Origin: Desulfobacteraceae bacterium
GTDB lineage: Bacteria; Desulfobacterota; Desulfobulbia; Desulfobulbales; Desulfobulbaceae
Assembly (NCBI GenBank): GCA_022837185.1
Contig: JALHJD010000180.1
Span: forward strand, 1-6,283
Direction: 5' to 3'
Length of the DNA stretch: 6,283 nucleotides
The translations under genes were made by a program, and so were the position numbers. The notes below the pieces were generated by a model. It was not told the DNA's origin. It made no database searches and worked only from the letters and a program-made list of their open reading frames with translations. This document shows positions 1 to 6,043 of this stretch, in pieces (within the stretch, counting starts at the first letter, position 1; the number at the start of each line of letters is the position of its first letter).

Positions 1-1
1 G

Positions 2-289
2 GGGAAAATGGATGGAGAACAGAACCTCGACAGCACCGACGGGCTCGACGGTTTTGTCGGAATGCGTGACTACGAGATGCACTGCAGAAACTTTTATCTG
101 GAGAAGGCCGGTCAACTGGATGGCATGAGTCAGCGAATATTTTTGCAGTTGGCCGACGAGGAAGACAAACACCTGCGGATCATGGACCAGATCATCGAGT
201 TCGTTTCGCAGGAGGAGCCGCGGAAATGGCTGGACCAGTCAAAATGGTCTGATCCGGACGACGGGGGAGGCATTGGGACCGAAAAATAA
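2..289 (+). CDS. Ferritin-like (rubrerythrin-type) diiron protein, C-terminal half, 5' partial
   Basis: This is the end of a ferritin-fold protein of the rubrerythrin-related family, which in anaerobes is usually linked to peroxide defence or iron handling. The reading frame is open to the window edge. The ATG at 8 is probably internal, because such proteins are normally about 160 residues with two helix pairs and only the second pair is visible. Numbering from that ATG, helix residues around E23 (DYEMHCRNFYLEKA) are followed by LADEEDKHL, which supplies an ExxH pair (E52, H55). These are the expected metal ligands of one half-site; the other half-site would be upstream. The tail (IIEFVS, then KWLDQSKW) resembles the conserved C-terminal segment of these proteins. 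No signal peptide or membrane segment is visible. The gene converges on the glutamate synthase gene and is not in its operon. The family call is firm; the exact substrate cannot be told. Confidence 0.85.
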   Translation, partial: GKMDGEQNLDSTDGLDGFVGMRDYEMHCRNFYLEKAGQLDGMSQRIFLQLADEEDKHLRIMDQIIEFVSQEEPRKWLDQSKWSDPDDGGGIGTEK

Positions 290-298
290 CCATCGGTC

Positions 299-325
299 AG
301 CCAGGGCAGCATGGCCTCCCGGGCT
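299..325. terminator. Possible hairpin between convergent genes
   Basis: The 58-base gap between the two convergent stop codons contains an imperfect inverted repeat. AGCC at 299-302 pairs with GGCT at 322-325, GGG with CCC inside it, and a short inner helix closes on a 3-nt loop, with two internal mismatches. No clear U-tract follows in either direction; the nearest T-rich run on the minus strand starts about 10 nt beyond the stem. A smaller 6-bp repeat (GACCGA 277-282 with TCGGTC 293-298) overlaps the ferritin-like gene's stop codon. The position suits a shared terminator, but the structure is weak. Confidence 0.3.
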
Positions 326-347
326 GAGGGCGGTCCATCCGGTGGGG

Positions 348-3300
348 TTATTCGGCCGAAGGGGGACGCTGCGGATTGGGGATAATCATGACAAACCGTT
401 GGCGGGCCTCCTGCAGGAGCGCCCACACCGCCTGCGCCTCGTCGTTGTGAAAACTGTTTTCCAGTTCGACGATATAACGTTCGAGCAGCCTGCGGATATC
501 TTCCAGACCTTTCCCGGAAACCGCCCTGATGCTGACATCGGCGCCCCTGGCCAGCCGGCGCTTGAGGGCCTGCCGGTCGAAATTGTATTCGGGATAGAGG
601 CATTGATAGATCACTCCGTCGGTCATGCCGGCGCAGATCCATGGTCCCGGATCACCCAGCACCACCGCGAGGCCGCCGGTCATATATTCAAAGGCAAAGC
701 CTTTGAGGTGGGCCCTGGCCGCGATATTCCCCCGGCTGTCATCCACCGGTGCCGTAATTCGGGCCCCGAACACAACTTCGGCGCCGGACATGCGGATACA
801 GGCCCTGGAATCGGCCAGGTTCTGGACCATGAACAATCCTCCTGTCGCCCCGTAGGCGAAACTTTTGCCGGTTGAACCGTCGATCAGCCGGCCCAGGAGA
901 TTTTTCCCCTTGAGAACGCTCAGCGATCCGCCGGCGCTCCCTTTGCCGGCCCCGTCCTGGGAGCCGCCTTCCACAACGCCGTTGACGGCGTGGGTGTTGA
1001 ACGCGAACAGTCCGTTGCCCGGCACCGAGGACCCCAGACGCAGGTGGGCCTTCAATCCGGGGGCATTGCCGTATTGCCTGACCATGGCGCCGGCGAGGTA
1101 GGTGCCGATGGCCCGGTCGGTGCTCCGCACCTGTTCCTCGGCAAAGTGGACTTCCCTGTCGCCCTGATCGAACCGCGCCATGGTCAGGTCGGAGATGAGT
1201 CTGGTCAAATAGTTCAGCGGCTTATGCAGGACCCAGGGGCGGGTTCCGTCGCCGGCCCTGGCCGGCACGGCGGGCGGCGCGAGGATCTGGCGCACATCAA
1301 GGCGCTCCGTCAGCCTGGTTTGCAGCAGCAGATCAGTGCGGCCGACCAGGTCCTGCAGGGCGGATTGGCCCATTTCCGCCAGGCGGTGTCGAATCTCGTC
1401 ACCCATGGCCTTGAGCAGCCGGGTCAGGTTCTCGGCCTCGACCTCCATGTCCCGGGGCTTAAATCCCTTGACGCCCCTGGCTTCGGCCTCCAGACTGGTG
1501 CCAAGCTGGGTGGAAATCCCGCGCGGGCAGCGGTCCAGGTGGCAGCGGCGGCAGCTGATGCAGCCGATGCCCATCAGGGCCGCGGTGCCAAGGCCGACCC
1601 GGTTCGCTCCCAGGAGGATCATTTTCACCACCTCGGCGCCGCTCCGGATGCCGCCGTCGGCCCAGATTTCCACCTCCGGGCGCAGGCCTGCCTCCAGCAG
1701 GGCCCGGTGCGCCTCGCTTATTCCGATTTCCACGGGCAGTCCGACATAGCGCTTGGCGTGTTCTCGGGCGGCGCCGGTCCCTCCCTCGAAACCGCTCAGG
1801 TTGACAATATCGGCCCCGGCCTTGGCAATGCCGACGGCAATGGTGCCGACCCCGCTGGTCACCGGGATTTTGACAGACACTTTGGCGGCGGGGTTGGCGG
1901 TTTTCAGTTCCGTGATGATCTGGGCCAGGTCTTCGATGGAATAAATATCATGGTGGTTGGCGGGCGAGATGAGGGTCGTGCCCGGCTTGCAGTGGCGGGC
2001 ATTGGCGACCATGGCGGTAACCTTGTTGCCCGGCAGGTGGCCGCCTTCACCCGGCTTGGCGCCCTGGCCGATCTTGATCTCCAGATAATCGGCGGAATTA
2101 AGAAATTCCATCGACACCCCGAAGCGGCCGGACGCCACCTGCTGGCCGCGATTTTTCCGGTAGCGGCCGAGCATGTCGGGGATCTCGCCCCCTTCGCCGT
2201 TTATGCAGATGATATTGGCCCTCTTCGCGGCCTCGGCATAGGTGCGGAAGGAATTCTCCCCCTGGGAGCCGAAGGACATGGCGGCGATCAACAGGGGCAT
2301 GGAATGGCCGCCAATGGAGATGTCCACCTGCTCCATGGTCAGCTGTTTTGCGGAATCAGCTTTTTTCAGGTCGAGGAGGTGGCGGATGCCGGTGGGCAGA
2401 TCGGCCTCGATCCGCTCCAGTTCCTCCATCATCTCCAGATACCCTGTTTTGCCGACCGCCGCCGAGCGCAGGATCTTGCCGACGCGGGGGTTTCTGTCCG
2501 CCTCGCCGAAGATCCGGACTTCTTTTTCACCGGCGGCGCGGGCATAGCGAAGCCGCGCCAGCCTTTCGAGTTCGGTCAGGCTCAGGCCGACTGTGTCCGA
2601 AATGCAGAAGCAGGGGGACTTGAATATCCCGGCCAGCTCGGCGCTCAGACCGATGGCCGAACAAATCCGGCCGTAGCCGCAGAGTTCGTGAATGCCCATG
2701 GTGGACATCACTTTTTCCATGCCTTTCTGCAATACGGCGAGGGTATTGGTGAGAATTTCCGTCCATGGGTGGTCGTCATCGGCATAGTCGGCTGATACCT
2801 GCCACAAAAGGTACGGGTTGACCGCATCGGCCCCGAAACCCAGCAGGATCATGATATCATGAAGATTGCGGATGGCGGCGGAACGAATGACAATGGAAGC
2901 CTTGCGCCGCATTTCTCTGCGGATCAGTTCTTCGTGCAGGGAGGCGGCGGCCAGGGCGGGATCGATGTACACCCGCTGTTCCCTGAAGGTGCGGGAGTCA
3001 TCGACCACGAGGAGCAGGGCCCCGTTTTCAACCGCCCGGCAGGCCTCGGCCTTGAGCGACTCCAGGGCCGGGGCCAGGCCCTCATCAAGGTGAAAAGTCG
3101 CGTCCAGAAGGCGGATGCGGTCCGGATCGCGCCACTGTCCGGTAAAATAGGCCAGGACGTCGTCAATGGTCATGGTGTTGAATCGGCCTGCCAGGGCGCG
3201 CTGCTCTTCTTCCTCGGCCGCAGTGGCCAGGACGTGGCCGCCCAGCAGGAGCGGGGACCCGAGTTCCAGACCGATGGGCGGGGTCTTGCCGTGCCCGCCA

Positions 3301-4922
3301 ATATGGGGCCGGCTGCCGAGGATGACATGGGTGGAAAAATGCTCCGCCTCCCGCTCCCTGTCGATGGCGGGGTTGGTCACCACGGCCACGTTTTCCTTGA
3401 AGTAATCGGCGGCATTGGGCAGCGCCTGGGGGACAAACGGGGCCAGGGGGCCTGTATGGCCGAGGGAGCCGATGACTTCCCTGCCTTCCCGTGCCACCTT
3501 TTCACGGATCATCAGGTCGTATTTCTGCCAGCCGAACGCCCCCAGTATTTTGGCATCCCGCGGCAGGATTTCCGAGTTGGAGCCATGCCACGGCAGTCCG
3601 GCGTCCGCCCCTTTTTCCGTCGTCGCGGATGATGCACCGGGTAAGGGAGAGAAACATGAAGGGAGGAATTTTTCTCTTGACTGCCGGGTCTGCTGCAGAT
3701 GCAGCAGCCGCTGCTGATAGCTCCCATAATCCAGGATTTCCGCATTCCGGCCGCGGCCGCTGACAATGGCAATTTTTTCTCCGGGGGCCAGGGGACGGGG
3801 ATCGGTGATTGTCCGTTTCAGGTCCACCACGCCCTTTTCCGATGAGAGCAGGAAGTCGTAATCACTTTCAACCAGCCATAAGGGGCGCAGGCCCAGCGCA
3901 TCGACGCTGCCCAGGCAGATGTCTTCGTGCCGGGCGATCACCGCCGCCGGCCCCTGGGCGGAACAGGGAAAAAACCAGCGGTAGAACGAATAGACCTCGC
4001 GGAGTTCGGGGGCATAACGCGCGGCCTCGCTGTGGATGGCGGGAAAGACCGTTTCCATGGCCTCGAGGATATCGAGATTGTGCATGTTGATCAGACCTTC
4101 GATCACCCGGTTCAGGGCCTGGGAGTCGCTGCCGCCGGGGACCGGACTGATGCCCAGCGCCCTGCCGCAGTCCCGCAGGCGGTCCACCGTGTTGATTTCG
4201 CCGTTGTGACAGATGATCGAGAAGGGCTGGGAGAGCATGACCGTCGGCAGGGTGTTGGTGGAATAACGGCTGTGTCCCAGGGTCATGACGGAGCGCATGT
4301 TTTCGTCCCGCAGCTCGGGATAATACCTGGGAAGGAGGTCAGGGATTCCCTGGAGCTTGTACACCGCCGAGTCCAGGCTCAAGGAGGCGATATGGATTTC
4401 CGGCACCTGGCGTTCGATGTCCGTTTGCAGGAGGAAAAGCCTGCGGGCCGCATCCCGGCGGTTTTCCCTGGCGACGATTCCGGCTGCCTGCCAGAACAGC
4501 GGCGCATCGGACCTGGCACGGGGGCCCAGTTCGCATTCCCGGGCCGAGTCCCTGGTTTCGCAGAGCAGTTCGGCCCCGCTGGCGGCGAAGAGGGCTTTAA
4601 CCCGGTCGATTATCGCGGGGGCCTGTGCTGTATGGACCGCCGGTATCAGAAAATGGCCGACAAAAAAGGTTCGGCTGTCGGCCAGGTGCGGGCTGAGATC
4701 AACGCCTTGCAGCCGGCGGGCCCAAATCTCGCGGGGGATGTCGGTGGCTATGCCGCAGCCGTCCCCTTCGCCGTGGATATCACCTGACCGGTGCCCCATC
4801 TGCTGCAGCGATTCAATGGTACGGGCGATGTTGGCGTGGGTGCTGCGGCCCCGCTTGTCGACGATGGCGACAATGGCGCAGCCGTCTCGTTCCCTGGGCT
4901 CGAGAAAGGCGTCTGTATTCAT
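348..4922 (-). CDS. gltB: Glutamate synthase, large (alpha) subunit-type, four-domain, 1524 aa
   Basis: Glutamate synthase transfers the amide nitrogen of glutamine to 2-oxoglutarate, giving two glutamates. It is the second step of ammonia assimilation after glutamine synthetase, and is cytoplasmic. Domains in order: class II glutamine amidotransferase (about 15-395), with nucleophile C15 after a short leader to be removed, CHNGEINT near 238-244 and GGSDSQAL near 263-270; a linker without obvious motifs (about 405-455); the central domain (about 455-740, YFKENVAVVTNPAID); the FMN/Fe-S synthase domain (about 800-1145, QGAKPGEGGHLPGNKV, GFEGGTG, WADGGIRSG); and a C-terminal GXGXG beta-helix (about 1230-1450). 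The iron-sulfur motif holds C1121, C1127 and C1132 in the usual spacing plus an extra C1124. The ATG at 4922 is chosen because it puts the nucleophile 14 residues in. No strong ribosome binding site is seen. Longer starts (TTG 4943, GTG 5030) only add unconserved residues. No gltD partner is adjacent. Length is normal and the frame intact. Confidence 0.95.
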   Translation of the reverse strand: MNTDAFLEPRERDGCAIVAIVDKRGRSTHANIARTIESLQQMGHRSGDIHGEGDGCGIATDIPREIWARRLQGVDLSPHLADSRTFFVGHFLIPAVHTAQAPAIIDRVKALFAASGAELLCETRDSARECELGPRARSDAPLFWQAAGIVARENRRDAARRLFLLQTDIERQVPEIHIASLSLDSAVYKLQGIPDLLPRYYPELRDENMRSVMTLGHSRYSTNTLPTVMLSQPFSIICHNGEINTVDRLRDCGRALGISPVPGGSDSQALNRVIEGLINMHNLDILEAMETVFPAIHSEAARYAPELREVYSFYRWFFPCSAQGPAAVIARHEDICLGSVDALGLRPLWLVESDYDFLLSSEKGVVDLKRTITDPRPLAPGEKIAIVSGRGRNAEILDYGSYQQRLLHLQQTRQSREKFLPSCFSPLPGASSATTEKGADAGLPWHGSNSEILPRDAKILGAFGWQKYDLMIREKVAREGREVIGSLGHTGPLAPFVPQALPNAADYFKENVAVVTNPAIDREREAEHFSTHVILGSRPHIGGHGKTPPIGLELGSPLLLGGHVLATAAEEEEQRALAGRFNTMTIDDVLAYFTGQWRDPDRIRLLDATFHLDEGLAPALESLKAEACRAVENGALLLVVDDSRTFREQRVYIDPALAAASLHEELIRREMRRKASIVIRSAAIRNLHDIMILLGFGADAVNPYLLWQVSADYADDDHPWTEILTNTLAVLQKGMEKVMSTMGIHELCGYGRICSAIGLSAELAGIFKSPCFCISDTVGLSLTELERLARLRYARAAGEKEVRIFGEADRNPRVGKILRSAAVGKTGYLEMMEELERIEADLPTGIRHLLDLKKADSAKQLTMEQVDISIGGHSMPLLIAAMSFGSQGENSFRTYAEAAKRANIICINGEGGEIPDMLGRYRKNRGQQVASGRFGVSMEFLNSADYLEIKIGQGAKPGEGGHLPGNKVTAMVANARHCKPGTTLISPANHHDIYSIEDLAQIITELKTANPAAKVSVKIPVTSGVGTIAVGIAKAGADIVNLSGFEGGTGAAREHAKRYVGLPVEIGISEAHRALLEAGLRPEVEIWADGGIRSGAEVVKMILLGANRVGLGTAALMGIGCISCRRCHLDRCPRGISTQLGTSLEAEARGVKGFKPRDMEVEAENLTRLLKAMGDEIRHRLAEMGQSALQDLVGRTDLLLQTRLTERLDVRQILAPPAVPARAGDGTRPWVLHKPLNYLTRLISDLTMARFDQGDREVHFAEEQVRSTDRAIGTYLAGAMVRQYGNAPGLKAHLRLGSSVPGNGLFAFNTHAVNGVVEGGSQDGAGKGSAGGSLSVLKGKNLLGRLIDGSTGKSFAYGATGGLFMVQNLADSRACIRMSGAEVVFGARITAPVDDSRGNIAARAHLKGFAFEYMTGGLAVVLGDPGPWICAGMTDGVIYQCLYPEYNFDRQALKRRLARGADVSIRAVSGKGLEDIRRLLERYIVELENSFHNDEAQAVWALLQEARQRFVMIIPNPQRPPSAE

Positions 4923-5185
4923 TGCAAGTATCGATTTTGGCAAGATGTTTCCAGATGAAGGAGGCTGCCCGGCGCCGCCTGCGGAGCGCGGGCGGCAGCG
5001 CACCGGGATTTTCAGCCCTACAGGTACCACGCCCCGGAACTTCAGGCAACCCGGATTATGTGTTCATCGATCAAAATTTCCCGGGCAGAGGAAACGCCGG
5101 CGTGAAATCCGCGGCCCCGCGATGACGGGACGGGCAATTGACCGCGGGAAACGGACGGAGGCAGGGCAGGGAAAGGTTGTCCGCT
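4923..5185. other. Intergenic region between the DksA-like gene and glutamate synthase
   Basis: This 263-base gap precedes glutamate synthase on the minus strand. It has no convincing gene. It contains a 10-bp perfect palindrome, ACGCCGGCGT, at 5094-5103, and a 6-bp inverted repeat (CCCGCG with CGCGGG, roughly 5118-5152) shortly after the DksA-like stop codon. Neither is followed by a proper U-tract, so no clear intrinsic terminator separates the two genes and read-through is possible. A poor sigma-54-like match at 5014-5029 has the right GG-to-GC spacing but a bad -12 element. No good sigma-70 promoter stands out. The length leaves room for a separate promoter or regulator site for glutamate synthase. 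Confidence 0.4.
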
Positions 5186-5566
5186 TCAATTGCGCCGAAC
5201 GGCCTCATTGGCGGAAAAGGGCATCATCATTGCGTTCGCTTGCGCGCAGTGCGGACATTTGCTCGCCCATGGCACGGCAAGGAGATGCTGCTCGGCGATG
5301 TACGCCCCGCATGATTCGCAGATGCCGTACATATCGGAGTCCACGCGGTTCAGCGCCTTCTCTATCGCCTCTATTTCCTTCACTTCCCTGGACTCGAACA
5401 GATTGAGATCGGCGGTCAGCTTGCGGATGGCGGCTTTGACCTCGGATTCATTGTCGACATGGTTCAGGTGCGACCATTTCCGGCCGATATCGTCAAAACG
5501 CCGGTACATCTCATCCCGCAGACCAAGCAGGAGGGCCCTCAGAATATGCTTGCTGCTTTCATCCAT
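5186..5566 (-). CDS. DksA/TraR-family C4 zinc-finger protein, 126 aa
   Basis: DksA-family proteins bind in the secondary channel of RNA polymerase and change promoter output, in E. coli together with ppGpp. The C-terminal zinc finger is intact: C83-x2-C86 and C104-x2-C107 with 17 residues between the pairs, the DksA spacing, including CESCG as in E. coli DksA. Residues 5-80 are strongly helical and suit the long coiled coil. Aligning without gaps from the zinc finger, the acidic tip residues D71 and D74 of E. coli DksA fall on E40 and V43, while A76 is kept as A45, so the tip is altered. The protein lacks the longer N-terminal extension of E. coli DksA (151 aa). The ATG at 5566 is chosen because GGGAGG lies 10 nt upstream; longer in-frame starts run through the structured leader. 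It lies between a sigma-54 activator gene and glutamate synthase and follows a sigma-54 promoter. Family sure; identity as true DksA is doubtful. Confidence 0.9.
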   Translation of the reverse strand: MDESSKHILRALLLGLRDEMYRRFDDIGRKWSHLNHVDNESEVKAAIRKLTADLNLFESREVKEIEAIEKALNRVDSDMYGICESCGAYIAEQHLLAVPWASKCPHCAQANAMMMPFSANEAVRRN

Positions 5567-5576
5567 TATGATCAAC

Positions 5577-5582
5577 CTCCCG
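5577..5582 (-). promoter_or_regulatory. Ribosome binding site of the DksA-like gene
   Basis: GGGAGG on the minus strand ends 10 nt before the ATG at 5566. It decides the start codon against the longer in-frame candidates. It begins only 6 nt after the U-run of the upstream inverted repeat, so structure or termination there could directly control translation or expression of the gene. Confidence 0.8.
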
Positions 5583-5588
5583 ATACGG

Positions 5589-5696
5589 AAAAAAGCCTGA
5601 AGCTCACCGCGGTACCTGACCATAAGAGTTTTTCGCGGCCGGCCGGCCATGGCCGATGGCGTGTGATCGACCGGCATGATTCGATGGCTTCAGGCT
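5589..5696 (-). ncRNA. Structured leader or small RNA ending in a U-run (candidate)
   Basis: On the minus strand AGCCTGAAGC (5696-5687) is exactly complementary to GCTTCAGGCT (5603-5594), and the second arm runs into a six-T stretch (5594-5589). CATC next to the first arm can extend the helix against GGTG, across one bulged A. Inside lie two smaller helices: CATGCCG (5678-5672) with CGGCCATG (5655-5648), one bulge; and CCGCG (5638-5634) with CGCGG (5611-5607), with a 22-nt loop. The last competes with the helix extension. The result is a three-way-junction-like fold closed by a 10-bp stem plus U-run. It begins about 14 nt after the predicted sigma-54 start and ends 6 nt before the DksA-like ribosome binding site. 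It could be an attenuator, a ligand-sensing leader or a small RNA of about 120 nt. I do not recognise a known riboswitch class. Confidence 0.5.
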
Positions 5697-5720
5697 GTCA
5701 TTTTTTGTGCAAGTGAATAT

Positions 5721-5736
5721 AGCAAGTATGATGCCA
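5721..5736 (-). promoter_or_regulatory. Sigma-54 (RpoN) promoter, -24/-12
   Basis: The minus strand reads TGGCATCATACTTGCT, against the consensus TGGCACG-N4-TTGCW. The -24 GG and -12 GC are present with exact spacing, the -12 element is perfect and the -24 element differs only at its last two bases. Transcription should start near 5710, giving a leader of about 140 nt before the DksA-like gene. An NtrC-family activator gene lies just upstream on the same strand, as expected for a sigma-54-dependent unit. The surrounding DNA (about 5700-5820) is visibly richer in A and T than its flanks. Confidence 0.8.
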
Positions 5737-5794
5737 GTCATTTGCTTCGATGTTCAATTGTCTGGATATTCATGTATGTATCGGAACTTTCGTT

Positions 5795-5804
5795 TGAAAT
5801 TTCA
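5795..5804. promoter_or_regulatory. Candidate activator-binding palindrome upstream of the sigma-54 promoter
   Basis: TGAAATTTCA is a perfect 10-bp palindrome centred about 89 bases upstream of the predicted transcription start, in the range typical of enhancer sites for sigma-54 activators. CTTTC and GAAAG flank it as outer inverted arms. A second, looser inverted pair (CGATGTTCAA 5748-5757 and TTGACATCG 5819-5827) brackets it. It does not match the E. coli NtrC site. The role is inferred from position and symmetry only. Confidence 0.35.
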
Positions 5805-5827
5805 TCGGCTGAAAGAGCTTGACATCG

Positions 5828-6003
5828 TATGAATCTGCACCGCCGGCTGTCCGGGGAGTTGAAGCGCGGATGCCGCGGGCGGGAATGGGAAAACAGAAGC
5901 ATCGATTGTTCAAGGGGAAAGGTGATTCCACCCCGGCCGGATACGTTCCGGCCGGGCCGGACAGGCCGCGGGGCGGAGAGATTGGGTCCGGTCACGAGGA
6001 CGG
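5828..6003. other. GC-rich non-coding stretch with CCGGCC palindromes
   Basis: No credible gene is seen between the activator gene and the AT-rich promoter region. The stretch contains a 15-base perfect inverted repeat with a single central base, TCCGGCCGGGCCGGA, at 5947-5961, and another CCGGCCGG about 12 bases to its left (5933-5940). The short reading frames here are compositionally biased, lack ribosome binding sites and resemble nothing I know. The palindromes could be regulator sites, part of an RNA hairpin at the activator transcript end, or chance in GC-rich DNA. Confidence 0.35.
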
Positions 6004-6034
6004 AAAAGTTTGCGCCTGGGCCGGGCAGGGGCGC
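6004..6034 (-). terminator. Possible terminator after the sigma-54 activator gene
   Basis: Nine bases after the activator stop codon, GCGCC (6034-6030) pairs with GGCGC (6016-6012) on the minus strand, with partial further pairing of CTG with CAG inside. The stem is followed by AAACTTTT. The U-tract is short and delayed, so termination would be inefficient, but position and orientation fit. Some read-through into the next gene remains possible. Confidence 0.4.
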
Positions 6035-6043
6035 TTTCCACCC

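Noticed and set aside
990..2795. Open frame of about 600 codons on the plus strand, opposite glutamate synthase
   Set aside because: It is the antisense shadow of a well-supported conserved gene in GC-rich DNA. Its translation is rich in G, D, A and H without recognisable motifs.
3927..4787. Second long plus-strand open frame opposite the amidotransferase domain
   Set aside because: Same reason: it mirrors the conserved minus-strand gene and shows no domain of its own.
4923..4945. ATACTTGC at the glutamate synthase start, repeating the -12 region of the real sigma-54 promoter
   Set aside because: No GG at the -24 position, and it abuts the start codon; the 8-base identity is likely chance.
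5014..5029. Sigma-54-like element upstream of glutamate synthase
   Set aside because: GG and GC are correctly spaced, but the -12 box reads GGGCT instead of TTGCW, too poor to call a promoter.
4923..5030. Longer glutamate synthase start at GTG 5030
   Set aside because: The extra 36 residues are Pro/Arg/Gly-rich with no family resemblance, and the enzyme needs its nucleophile cysteine near the N terminus; ATG 4922 places it at residue 15.
5567..5677. Longer start for the DksA-like protein at 5677
   Set aside because: The extension reads through the structured leader and is unconserved in character, while a strong GGGAGG supports the ATG at 5566.
5755..5775. IHF-like site between the palindrome and the promoter
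   Set aside because: The best match to the IHF consensus has a mismatch and one extra spacer base.
5738..5995. 85-codon minus-strand frame between the activator and DksA-like genes
   Set aside because: No ribosome binding site, biased composition, unlike any family I know, and it overlaps the GC palindromes and the promoter-proximal palindrome.
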